In this document: in pieces, positions 1-7,977 of the stretch
Position numbering within the stretch: the first letter of the stretch is position 1
How the letters are laid out: every line of letters starts with the position of its first letter
Assembly (NCBI GenBank): GCA_026986005.1
Contig: JALSPK010000108.1
Location: forward strand, 1-38,958
Length of the DNA: 38,958 bases
Origin: Saprospiraceae bacterium
GTDB lineage: Bacteria; Bacteroidota; Bacteroidia; Chitinophagales; Saprospiraceae
Reading direction: 5' to 3'
Position numbers and translations under genes: made by a program
Notes under the pieces: model-generated
Databases searched by the model: none
What the model saw: the letters and a program-made list of their open reading frames with translations, nothing else
Told to the model about the DNA's origin: nothing

Positions 1-402
1 ATAGTAAGTTGCGATACCTGCCTTACCACCACCATAAAACCCGAAGAAGACATAAAAATAGAAATTGATTTAACACACAAATCCGGATGTGAGTACCGAT
101 CCGTTTTCACCATCACTATCAGGCAACCGGAGATATACATACCGGATATCTACACCCCCAATGGAGACGGCACCAATGACATCTGGAGTATAAAGACACC
201 GAAAAGCATAGAAATACTATCCTGCAAGATATACGACCGTTGGGGCGATGCGGTATATTCCACCCACGGCAATACAATCGTCTGGGACGGCACATACCGC
301 GGCAAGAAAGTCATGCAAGGCGTATATGTCTATGTGATAAAATACCGTGATGAGCATGGAAAGGAGAGGGTAGTGAGCGGAGATGTGACAGTGGTGAGGT
401 AG
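1..402 (+). CDS. C-terminal fragment of a CHU_C / gliding-associated (T9SS type B) surface protein
   Basis: The frame is open from base 1 and stops at TAG 400-402, so only the last 133 codons are present and the N-terminus lies outside the window. The translation contains IYIPDIYTPNGDGTNDIW, then KIYDRWGDAVY, WDGTYRGKK and QGVYVYVIKY. These are the successive hallmarks of the CHU_C domain that ends many large Bacteroidota adhesins and gliding-associated proteins and acts as a type B sorting signal for the type IX secretion system. The protein is therefore expected to be exported to the cell surface, where it would be retained or released. The DNA is clearly richer in GC, with many C- and G-ending codons, than any other gene in the window. 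The upstream part of the protein cannot be described. Confidence 0.9.
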   Translation: MVSCDTCLTTTIKPEEDIKIEIDLTHKSGCEYRSVFTITIRQPEIYIPDIYTPNGDGTNDIWSIKTPKSIEILSCKIYDRWGDAVYSTHGNTIVWDGTYRGKKVMQGVYVYVIKYRDEHGKERVVSGDVTVVR

Positions 403-408
403 AGTTGT

Positions 409-919
409 CAAGTTCAAAGTTCAAAGGCAAAAGTGAAAAGACAAAAGATAAAAGTAAAAAGATAAAAGTAATAAATGGTGAATTATGAATTATGAATTGA
501 TTAGAAGAGATTGATTTATTGAATTTGGGTGATGTGCGGGATGCGGTTCTCCCGATTTCGGAGTGTAGCGGAGAAATGGGGAGTCAGAGGGTAGCTTGGC
601 AAGAAAAGTTCAAAGGACAAAGGCAAAAGTTTAAAAGTTTGGAAGACAAAAGACGAAAGACAAAAGACAAAAGACAAAAGATAAAAGTAATAAATGGTGA
701 ATTATGAATTATGAATTGATTAGAAGAGATTGATTTATTGAATTTGGGTAATGTGCGGGATGGAGCTACTCCGGTTTCGGAGCGTGCGGAGAAACAGGAG
801 GCTGGGAGGTAGCTTGGCAAGAAAAGTTCAAAGGACAAAGGCAAAAGTTTAAAAGTTTGGAAGACAAAAGACAAAAGACAAAAGAAATTAATGATGAATT
901 ATGAATGGTGAATTATGAG
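409..919. repeat. 218-bp imperfect tandem repeat, about 2.2 copies
   Basis: A unit of 218-219 bp occurs at about 461-679 and again at about 680-897, and a partial copy of its end precedes it at 409-460. Each unit starts with GATAAAAGTAATAAATGGTG and a short ATGAATT-rich stretch. It continues through a GC-richer core around TGCGGGATG and GGTAGCTTGGC and ends in a run of ACAAAAG heptamers. The offset is 219 bp for the start motif (461 to 680) and 218 bp for GGCAAGAAAAG. Short open frames across it are not conserved between copies, so it looks noncoding. Low-complexity ACAAAAG and AATTATGAATT runs are seen between genes in many Bacteroidota. Confidence 0.85.
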
Positions 920-921
920 TT

Positions 922-1059
922 CAAAAACCGGCTTTGAAGTTACGCTATCGCGTGCTTTCAAGTCCTACTTTGCGTCTTCATTTGTAATGTTTCAAATGAA
1001 TATGAAACGCCTTTTAAAGTGGGGCGGTCTTTAAATGGTGTCGCAAATTTATTTGCGAC
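922..1059 (+). repeat. 138-bp hairpin-rich direct repeat, copy A
   Basis: This 138-bp stretch matches 2173-2310 without gaps; I count 10 differences (about 93 percent identity), 8 of them transitions. It carries three consecutive inverted repeats: TTGAA/ACGC...GCGT/TTCAA near its left end, GTTTCAAA...TGAAAC in the middle, and GTCGCAAAT-TT-ATTTGCGAC at its right end, which is perfect in this copy. Together with copy B it brackets the Rpn-family gene in direct orientation. Confidence 0.85.
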
Positions 1060-1088
1060 AAACTAGTGTTTGTTGTTAGCCCAAGGTA

Positions 1089-2105
1089 TCAGTTACTATT
1101 TTCTTTTATGATTTTTTTAACTTTTTCCCTGCTTAAACCGGTAATGTCTGCAAGGAAATCGATGGTAGCACCTTTTTGGTATCCCCTTACTATGACATCA
1201 ATAGTCTTTCTTTCAATACCTTTCTCAATACCTTTCTCGATACCTTTTTCGATACCTTTCTCGATACCTTTTTCGATACCTTTTTCGATACCTTTTTCGA
1301 TACCTTTTTCGATACCTTTTTCGATACCTTTTTCGATACCTTTTTTTTCTATTAATTCATAAGTACTCATAAAATCTTTTTTTACTTTTGGAGGTATTTT
1401 TTCAATTATTTCCAGTAATTGCACTTCTTTTATCTCTACCAACTGTAAGTAGTAAACAATTAATACTTTGCTAAAGTTCCCCATTCCTTCCGGAAATAGG
1501 GTTCCGAAAATATTTTCAGCCTTTTTTATCAACTCAATAGGGTTGTGGCTGTATTTTTGAATCGTAAGAGCTGAAGATAAAAATGAGTTGCCGATATTGA
1601 GTAATTCTTCATCGGAGAATTTTTTCAAATCCAAAAATTTAATGTCAAATTGAGGGATATACTTTTCAATGTCTTCCGGTAGATAAGGAATTAAATCCTT
1701 TAAAGTTTTTAACTCCCATTTCTGTTTACCATGGTAAAGAAGTACAGGAATTATGGGCTCTAAAGGCTTTCCTGCTTTAATCTGCGCCTGATATCCTTCA
1801 ACGACATATCCCAATGTCTGAACATAAGAGTATTTATCGGGATAGCTTTTATGTTCAAGAAGTATAGAAATATAGACACTATGTCCACTGTTTTTAAGTT
1901 TGCACTCAAAGACCAAATCGGCAAAAGTCTCTTTTAGTTTACCGGAAATAAAACTGTTTTGAGTAAATTTTAATGTGTTTAGATCAATGGTGATTAATAC
2001 GTCTTCAGGTAAAAATGTTTTGAAGAAATCCCTCGCAACTTCGATATTGGACATTATCGATTTGAAGAATTTGTCGTGGATATTATTGATATTTTGCTTA
2101 TCCAT
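1089..2105 (-). CDS. Rpn family PD-(D/E)XK nuclease / putative transposase with GIEK repeat tract
   Basis: This 338-residue protein opens with NIHDKFFKSIMSNIEVARDFFKTFLP, typical of the Rpn / Transposase_31 / PDDEXK_2 family. The nuclease core is visible as D63 in FADLVF and E84-x-K86 in LLEHKS. Rpn proteins promote recA-independent recombination, and several cut DNA and act in phage defence. Residues 256-299 are eleven tandem GIEK-type tetrapeptides (last unit GIER), followed by a 39-residue tail with a helix-turn-helix-like stretch, TIDFLADITGLSREKVKKII. The gene stands alone, 30 bp from direct repeat copy A and 68 bp from copy B. An in-frame ATG at codon 246 (base 1370), preceded by an A-rich stretch, could give a separate 93-residue C-terminal product. 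The family call is firm; activity is inferred. Confidence 0.88.
   Translation of the reverse strand: MDKQNINNIHDKFFKSIMSNIEVARDFFKTFLPEDVLITIDLNTLKFTQNSFISGKLKETFADLVFECKLKNSGHSVYISILLEHKSYPDKYSYVQTLGYVVEGYQAQIKAGKPLEPIIPVLLYHGKQKWELKTLKDLIPYLPEDIEKYIPQFDIKFLDLKKFSDEELLNIGNSFLSSALTIQKYSHNPIELIKKAENIFGTLFPEGMGNFSKVLIVYYLQLVEIKEVQLLEIIEKIPPKVKKDFMSTYELIEKKGIEKGIEKGIEKGIEKGIEKGIEKGIEKGIEKGIEKGIEKGIERKTIDVIVRGYQKGATIDFLADITGLSREKVKKIIKENSN
1213..1344 (-). repeat. 12-bp coding tandem repeat, 11 copies
   Basis: Eleven nearly identical 12-bp units (GATACCTTTTTC on the plus strand) encode the GIEK tract of the Rpn-family gene. The unit length is a multiple of three, so gain or loss of units by slippage changes tract length without a frameshift. 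Differences between units are single synonymous changes, for example aatacc against gatacc. Confidence 0.95.
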
Positions 2106-2172
2106 AGGGCAAATATAATATAATTTGTTTGAAATTGATGAAATATCCGGATTTTTTGTATGTTATCCGTTT

Positions 2173-2310
2173 CAAAAGCCGGCTTTGAAGTCACGCTATT
2201 GCGTGCTTTCAAGTCCTACTTTGTGTCTTTATTTGTAATGTTTCAAATGAATTTGAAACGCCTTTTAGAGGGGAGCGGTCTTTAAATGGTGTCGCAAATT
2301 TATTTACGAC
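2173..2310 (+). repeat. 138-bp hairpin-rich direct repeat, copy B
   Basis: This is the second copy of the repeat at 922-1059, in the same orientation and of the same length. Here the middle inverted repeat GTTTCAAA-TGAA-TTTGAAAC is perfect, while the right-hand one has one mismatch (ATTTACGAC). The first hairpin has CACGC/GCGTG where copy A has TACGC/GCGTG, which would keep pairing as U-G in plus-strand RNA. Just beyond it, CCCCC (2322-2326) and GGGGG (2338-2342) could form a hairpin after the end of the minus-strand protease gene, but no convincing T-run follows. Confidence 0.85.
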
Positions 2311-2389
2311 TTAAACAAATCCCCCCGATCTTGCCTTGGGGGTGATATGATGGTAGCTGGGCGGCATCCTCCTTTTGTGATTGGTCGTT

Positions 2390-3730
2390 TTATCTTAGCA
2401 TATCTTTCAGGCGAAACTTAAATACGTGTTTTTTCCCGTTACGAATTATTTTTAAGCGTATTTTTTTATTATCTTTTTTCTTAAAAAGATTGACTAGTTT
2501 TTCATGTGACCAAAATATATAATTAAAATATTGGGCAGAATAAATTCTGTCATTTGGTTTTAGCCCTGCGATATCTGCAGGAGAACCATTGATAATACTT
2601 TTAATATAAAACTGATTGTGATTTTTACCGGTTGCAAAAATATTTATACCGCTTTTGTCATATTTTATAGGCTTGTAATAATCTCTATTTGGTTTGAAAT
2701 AGAGGGTTTTCCTAAAATTATCAATAATAATTGTGAATTTTTTTAAAATGTCATTTCCCAATATTCCGTCTCTTGTCTTATTTATTGTTTTTGTTTTTAT
2801 TGAGTCTATATATTGGAATTTGGATATTTGTCCATGAAATTGAAATTTGCCAAATTCTATATTATCAATTAATCCAATGTAACCATTCAGATTTCCACCG
2901 AGCCCTATTCCCAGCTTTCCAATTATTGTTTTTTTTGGCAATAATAATTTTGAATCAATATTGTCAAGAAACAATAGAGGTATTGAACTCCCCGTATCCA
3001 TTAGGATATTTATATCAGTCACCAAATCATCCTTATTAATTTTAATTTTAGTTTTTATTATGGGTTTATGTCCGACAAAATGAACGGGCATTTCTTTATA
3101 GGATTTTAAGGATAGATTGTAGTCATAGGGATAAACTGTGATTTTTTCTTTTTTATAGTCAATTTTAAGTATAGAGTTTGAGAAAAAAGAAGCACCCAAT
3201 ATTCCTTGAATTCCATTTTCTGCCATATTAAAATTAAAAATGTCGGTTTCGAGCAAGAGTATCGGCATATTTCTCACTATAAAGCTAGGATTTTTCTTTT
3301 CAATATCGTTTTGTGATGACTTTACGTCTAATGTAGTAACGCTATTATTTTTTATGTAGGAATTAAATATTTTTATATTTACAGGGTAAGTAATATAAGC
3401 CTTTATTTTTTTAGTAAAATCAGCTCCATAAACTTCTATTTCTTTTGAAGGAACAATATTAAGCAGCGAAGCTAGAACATTATTAGATAAAATAGTGTGT
3501 TCTGAACCGGTATCAAATATAAATTTGAGGTTTACATCATTCAGTTTTACATTAAGTTCTATCAATCCATTTACGTAGTTAAAAGGTATCTCAATCTTTT
3601 TTCCTTTTTGTAAAAAATAACCATGGGATTGACCAAAAGAGTGAAATCGCGTCAGGAGTAATACTAAAAATAGTAAAACAAACTTGTAAAAGGTATATGT
3701 GTTACTTTTCAGTAAATTATCTGATTGCAT
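2390..3730 (-). CDS. Secreted retropepsin-like aspartic protease with two DTG motifs and a PDZ domain
   Basis: A 446-residue protein with an N-terminal hydrophobic segment (about 15-33, ending near SFGQ) that reads as a signal peptide. It contains two aspartic protease active-site motifs, FDTGSEHT with D73 and MDTGSSIP with D245. Each is followed by a psi-loop-like GILG sequence (about 175 and 322), which suggests two retropepsin-type halves that could form one active site as in pepsin. A C-terminal PDZ domain (about 365-446, with NGSPADIAGLKPNDRI) would bind peptide ends or position substrates. The start codon overlaps the end of the upstream gene by 14 bp, so the two are very probably co-transcribed and this is the last gene of the DUF1800-DUF1501 cluster. 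Periplasmic or surface location is inferred; substrates are unknown. Confidence 0.8.
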   Translation of the reverse strand: MQSDNLLKSNTYTFYKFVLLFLVLLLTRFHSFGQSHGYFLQKGKKIEIPFNYVNGLIELNVKLNDVNLKFIFDTGSEHTILSNNVLASLLNIVPSKEIEVYGADFTKKIKAYITYPVNIKIFNSYIKNNSVTTLDVKSSQNDIEKKNPSFIVRNMPILLLETDIFNFNMAENGIQGILGASFFSNSILKIDYKKEKITVYPYDYNLSLKSYKEMPVHFVGHKPIIKTKIKINKDDLVTDINILMDTGSSIPLLFLDNIDSKLLLPKKTIIGKLGIGLGGNLNGYIGLIDNIEFGKFQFHGQISKFQYIDSIKTKTINKTRDGILGNDILKKFTIIIDNFRKTLYFKPNRDYYKPIKYDKSGINIFATGKNHNQFYIKSIINGSPADIAGLKPNDRIYSAQYFNYIFWSHEKLVNLFKKKDNKKIRLKIIRNGKKHVFKFRLKDMLR

Positions 3731-4730
3731 TCATTTTAATCATTTTTAGTTGTCCTGACTTACTGCCCTGTCTAGCGATAAAAAAATAATTACCCGGTTT
3801 CAAATCAAGTCTGTCAAAGCTAATATTATTTATTCTAGAATCAGGTTTTATTATGCCGTTTGAAATAATCCTACCGTATATATCACTAAGACTGTATATA
3901 ATCGGATCATCATTCTGTGCCACAATATCAACTTTAAAGTCATTTAGAAATGGATTGGGATAAGCTGTTATGATTATGTTTGATTTTGAACAGAACTTTG
4001 CATCTGTATAAGCTTGTTTCCCTATATCATCAGTAATTTTAATTCGGTAATAGGCGTCTTTTTTCGAATTATCTTGATAGCGATACTTCTTTATGGTGTT
4101 TTTTACGGCAATATTGCCGGTATCATGTATTTTTATCCAGTTGTTTTGGTCGTAACTTCTCTCAATTTCAAAAGCTACGGTTTTTGAATCGTTGGTAAGA
4201 GACCATTCTAATTCGGTAAAACCATTTTTTTCATTACAATCTAAGTCAAAATTAACCATTTCTGTAGCTGTTATTGGAGAAACTCCTATTTTTATTTCAG
4301 AAAACCCAACACATTCTCCTCCCCAATTATCTTGTATTGTCAATAATAGATATCGGGTTTTTATTCCATTAAAGCTGAATGCATCGTCTCCTTCATAGAT
4401 GCTTCTTCCGGTCGCTTTATCAAAGGATTTTATTCCGAATTCGCTCCAAGTATTACCATCGAGCGAGTAGTCGATAATTATATCTTTAACACCGTTATCT
4501 AATTGATTTGGGTCATTCAAATTCCAAAGATGTACATCCTCAAGTTTGTAAATATATCCAAGATCATACATTATCCAATGAGATTCACCTCGAACGGTAT
4601 TAGGGTTTTGACTTTTGGTGCATGATATCCAAGCGTCAAACCAAGTAGTGTTGTGTCTGTCGGGATAGCATTGTGAATTAGCTATATTTATGGTAAAAAC
4701 TATTATTATTATTGAAAATATATGTTTCAT
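3717..4730 (-). CDS. Secreted discoidin-like domain protein with T9SS type A sorting domain
   Basis: A 337-residue protein with a signal peptide (1-19, ending IANSQ). Residues 20-150 resemble an F5/8 type C (discoidin) carbohydrate-binding fold, with WIMYDLGYIYKLEDVHLWN, IDYSLDGNTWSEFG and RYLLLTIQDNWGG. A fibronectin-III-like segment follows (about 160-245, FEIERSYDQNNWIKI to YYRIKITD). The C-terminal 80 residues start with ITAYPNPFLNDF and are a type A sorting domain, so export by the type IX system is expected. It lies 28 bp after the DUF1501 gene and overlaps the protease gene, so it looks like the third gene of one transcript. The ligand of the discoidin-like domain cannot be read from the sequence. 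Confidence 0.85.
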   Translation of the reverse strand: MKHIFSIIIIVFTINIANSQCYPDRHNTTWFDAWISCTKSQNPNTVRGESHWIMYDLGYIYKLEDVHLWNLNDPNQLDNGVKDIIIDYSLDGNTWSEFGIKSFDKATGRSIYEGDDAFSFNGIKTRYLLLTIQDNWGGECVGFSEIKIGVSPITATEMVNFDLDCNEKNGFTELEWSLTNDSKTVAFEIERSYDQNNWIKIHDTGNIAVKNTIKKYRYQDNSKKDAYYRIKITDDIGKQAYTDAKFCSKSNIIITAYPNPFLNDFKVDIVAQNDDPIIYSLSDIYGRIISNGIIKPDSRINNISFDRLDLKPGNYFFIARQGSKSGQLKMIKMNAIR

Positions 4731-4758
4731 TTTAACTGTTTTATATTTGAAAATAAAA

Positions 4759-6162
4759 TTAAAAATTCATAAAGCCTATTGGTTTTTGATTTGAATTTAC
4801 ATCATAAAAGTTTGCAATATTAGGAAATAAATCAGGTATAAGACTATCTTGAGCACCAAACCACTGAATTAATTCAGCAAAATATTCATCTGTAGAAAGC
4901 GTGGGGACAAGCACTCCATCCCAAAGCATTAGTGGATTATCGAGGTTTAGAGTAGGGTAGTCCCCAAATATTTTTTTGCCATTGACAGCACCTCCCATTA
5001 CCATAACATTTCCTCCCCATGCATGATCTGTACCATTACCATTTGAAGTAAGGGTTCTACCAAATTCAGACATACTGAAGGTAGTGACGTTGTCCTGCAT
5101 ATTCAATTCGGTCATTGCTTTGTCAAACTCACCAAAACCAATACTAACGTCTCTTAGCATAGCACTTTGATTATCCAATAATTCGTCATGGTGATCCCAG
5201 CCACCATTCTCAATGAAGAATATTTGACGTTTAAAACCCAGTAAGGTATTGGCTTTTATCATTTTTGCTATTGACTTGAATGCTCGCGAAATATCATTGT
5301 TGGAGAATTCTGTGCTTAGATCTTCTGTTTCGTTGATTGCCTCATTATAGTTTTGTATAGCTTTTTTAGAATCCCGTATCACATTCACATAGGATTGTTT
5401 AAATGGATCATTATAATTATGTTCCAGTAGGCTATCAATTCCGCTTGTAAGAGCTTGACCGAAGTTGTTCCAATTTTGATCGCCATAGCCTATTATTCCT
5501 GGGGCTTCATCTTCAAACCCGATAGAAAATTCAATTGTATTTTCACCATTTTGGAAGATGTTTGTTCCTGAAAGCGATATATTCATTGAAATACCGTTAT
5601 CTGCGTTTAAGGCTTTCATATTGTCAGCTATCCTTCCTCCCCAACCTTTGATGACTCTTTTATGAGGTTTACCTGTCATCCATTCTTGTGCTTGATCGAC
5701 ATGTGAAAACAGACCTAGGGGCAAAGGAACAGATTCATCAAGAGCCTGCTGAGCAGTTGTAGGTTGGATTAATGTTCCTATATTTGAAAGAAATGAGATA
5801 TTTCCTCTATTAAATATGCTTTGAATTTCAGGCATTGAAGGATGCAAACCAAATTTTCTGTTTCCTACATTAACTGCATTGATAGACAGAAGTTCGTCCT
5901 TTTCAATTGCTAGATTAGACCTTGTTGTTTTGTAAGTATCGTACTCAGTATCACCTCTTGGTATGAGCATATTGAATGAGTCATTGCCACCACCTTGGAA
6001 GAAGCAAACTAATACTTTATAATCTCCACCAAAACCAGGGGTTGAAATGATAGAGTTTGCGAGAGATTTCATACTTATGATTGATGAAAAAGCTGTTGCA
6101 CCCAATCCAACCTTGCCAATATTACCTATAAATTTTCTTCTTGATATTTTATTTTTTGTCAT
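4759..6162 (-). CDS. DUF1501 domain protein with Tat-type signal
   Basis: A 467-residue protein starting with SRRKFIG (residues 7-13) followed by a hydrophobic stretch, a twin-arginine-type export signal. The family hallmarks are CFFQGGGNDSFNMLIP near the start, ENGGWDHHDELLDNQS in the middle and MSEFGRT with GTDHAWGG towards the C-terminus. DUF1501 proteins are distant relatives of the sulfatase / alkaline phosphatase fold, but their reaction is unknown. It lies 15 bp after the DUF1800 gene. This two-gene pairing recurs in Bacteroidota, Planctomycetota and Proteobacteria and suggests that the two proteins act together outside the cytoplasm. No enzymatic claim is supported here. Confidence 0.92.
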   Translation of the reverse strand: MTKNKISRRKFIGNIGKVGLGATAFSSIISMKSLANSIISTPGFGGDYKVLVCFFQGGGNDSFNMLIPRGDTEYDTYKTTRSNLAIEKDELLSINAVNVGNRKFGLHPSMPEIQSIFNRGNISFLSNIGTLIQPTTAQQALDESVPLPLGLFSHVDQAQEWMTGKPHKRVIKGWGGRIADNMKALNADNGISMNISLSGTNIFQNGENTIEFSIGFEDEAPGIIGYGDQNWNNFGQALTSGIDSLLEHNYNDPFKQSYVNVIRDSKKAIQNYNEAINETEDLSTEFSNNDISRAFKSIAKMIKANTLLGFKRQIFFIENGGWDHHDELLDNQSAMLRDVSIGFGEFDKAMTELNMQDNVTTFSMSEFGRTLTSNGNGTDHAWGGNVMVMGGAVNGKKIFGDYPTLNLDNPLMLWDGVLVPTLSTDEYFAELIQWFGAQDSLIPDLFPNIANFYDVNSNQKPIGFMNF

Positions 6163-6177
6163 TTGTATTGGTTTTAA

Positions 6178-7977
6178 TTATTTTGAAATATTATAGTCGG
6201 GAGAGATCATCATTAGATACAAAGCTAATTGGGCTCTCGTTCTTTTAAATTCTCCTCGTTCTATTTTATTACAATTATTTTTAATTATTCTTCTTGTTCT
6301 ATCTGTTAGCATTCCGTATGTATAAACAATATCTATGTAGTTCAAAAATACTTCAGGATCTCTTGTCATCGGTTCATAATTGTAGAAATCCGTAGATACA
6401 TTGGGAGAATCTCCAAGCCAATTGCTCATCAAGTAACTATATGCGGTCCACTCAAACACATGATTAATATAGCCGATACTGGTTCTTGAATTGTGGATTT
6501 GAAATTCGGGAGCTATTAATTTAGCATCAGCTATGGGGCCATTTGGTTGGAAATAAGGTAAGAAAAAGTTAAAAACGGAAGGAGAAGACAGTATCATCTG
6601 CCCTGCATCCTGCCAAAATCCATATCCAATATTCCAATAATTGCCGTAAGCTTGATCTTTATCTACTGATCTGGCAAATTGAGTATAACGTACAAGTGGT
6701 TCTCTAAGTCTGCCATTTGTCGGATGATTAATCCAAGCACATTCTCTAGCTTCTTCGTCCAATAAAATCGCTTTGACAACAGCTTTCATATCTCCTCTTA
6801 CTCCACTACCATTATCGTTAAAAACCGAAGCTACTCTGTCGACATATTGTGGTGTCGGATTAGATTTGACCATTCTCTGTATAAGCTGCTTGCAAATAAA
6901 AGGACCAACATTAGGGTGATTAAATAAATTGTCTATTGCTAACTCAATATCTTTATTGCCGGAGTTTCCCGTAGGTACTACTACTCCATTTAAAAGGTGT
7001 TTTTCCCCAGGTTCATGCCACTCTTCATACATTTTCATAGGTACTGTTGCATCTGTAATCCAAAGACCATAGCCAAAATCAGGAGAGTCTACCCATTCGT
7101 TGGGCACAATTGCTGCTGGACCCAAACCAGTAAATATTTTAGCCATTTCCTTTATATTGTCATTTGTATAAGTGGCAATGAAATTACCATTGCTATCAGT
7201 TTTCCTAGTGCCGTCATTATTCAATTCATATAATCCTATAGAGAAAAGTTGCATGATCTCTCTAGCGTAATTTTCGTCAGGGTGAACATTGTTTTCGGGA
7301 TCTGATTTTGGATTATTGAAATGACTGAGATAAAAACCCATTGTAGGGTGGTATGTCACTTTTGTTAGAATATCTTTATAATTACCAAATGCATTTTGGG
7401 ATAAAATGTCATAATAAGATGCGACGCCATCACCAAATGCACTCAAATCAGAATTAAATGAAAGGACTAATATTTCACTTAAAGCAAAAGCAACTTTTTG
7501 ACGAACCAAATCATCGTTGAACATATTGTACTCCCACCAATTATACATAAAGTGCGACCAATTTACCCGTTCGTCTATATCAGCAGAATCAACACCATGA
7601 TCATATTCCCATTGATTGGTGACTTCAAATATATCTCTTACATTATCTAGATAGCTTTCTGCAGGAATTTCCAGTTGCAAATCAAGCCAGTTTTCTATAC
7701 CTATTTTTGCGACCTCTTTGATTGTATTAATATCGGCGCCAAGTGTTGCCTGCGATAAAAATCTAGAGGCTTCCATCAATTTAGCATCCATACCAACTCC
7801 ATTAATTGTGTTTTGGGACTTTGCTACAAAAAGTGTAGGATACTCTGTTTTTTCACTACTGGAAGATATTTTAATATCTTTTGAATGTCCTGCACCAATA
7901 TAATCTTCATATTTTTGAGAAAAAGAAAATTGTATGCAAAACAAAAAAATAACGTTGAATAGAAATAATCTTTTCAT
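6178..7977 (-). CDS. DUF1800 domain protein, secreted
   Basis: A 599-residue protein with a signal peptide (1-20, ending FSFSQ). Residues from about 65 on match the DUF1800 family: ASRFLSQATLGADINTIKEV, IENWLDLQLEIP, RQKVAFALSEILVLS, ENYAREIMQLFSIGLYELN, the heme-free helical middle, and LREPLVRYTQFARS with SPSVFNFFLPYFQP. The family function is unknown. It is the first gene of a minus-strand cluster with short gaps (15 bp to DUF1501, 28 bp to the discoidin protein, then an overlap with the protease), so it probably heads the operon. I found no convincing TAnnTTTG promoter in the 165 bp upstream. Confidence 0.92.
   Translation of the reverse strand: MKRLFLFNVIFLFCIQFSFSQKYEDYIGAGHSKDIKISSSSEKTEYPTLFVAKSQNTINGVGMDAKLMEASRFLSQATLGADINTIKEVAKIGIENWLDLQLEIPAESYLDNVRDIFEVTNQWEYDHGVDSADIDERVNWSHFMYNWWEYNMFNDDLVRQKVAFALSEILVLSFNSDLSAFGDGVASYYDILSQNAFGNYKDILTKVTYHPTMGFYLSHFNNPKSDPENNVHPDENYAREIMQLFSIGLYELNNDGTRKTDSNGNFIATYTNDNIKEMAKIFTGLGPAAIVPNEWVDSPDFGYGLWITDATVPMKMYEEWHEPGEKHLLNGVVVPTGNSGNKDIELAIDNLFNHPNVGPFICKQLIQRMVKSNPTPQYVDRVASVFNDNGSGVRGDMKAVVKAILLDEEARECAWINHPTNGRLREPLVRYTQFARSVDKDQAYGNYWNIGYGFWQDAGQMILSSPSVFNFFLPYFQPNGPIADAKLIAPEFQIHNSRTSIGYINHVFEWTAYSYLMSNWLGDSPNVSTDFYNYEPMTRDPEVFLNYIDIVYTYGMLTDRTRRIIKNNCNKIERGEFKRTRAQLALYLMMISPDYNISK

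Noticed and set aside
519-707. Short open frame across the tandem repeat
   Set aside because: It is not conserved in the second copy and ends in low-complexity lysine-rich sequence.
1213-1344. CRISPR-like repeat array
   Set aside because: Units are 12 bp without spacers and lie in frame inside a coding region.
1066-1362. Plus-strand open frame of 98 codons with SIPF repeats
   Set aside because: It is the antisense of the GIEK tract; the 12-bp repeat keeps several frames open. The minus-strand frame has the nuclease motifs.
2322-2342. C5/G5 hairpin as terminator of the DUF1800-protease cluster
   Set aside because: It is placed right for the minus strand, but there is no adequate T-run after it and the loop is 11 nt. 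Left as a remark only.
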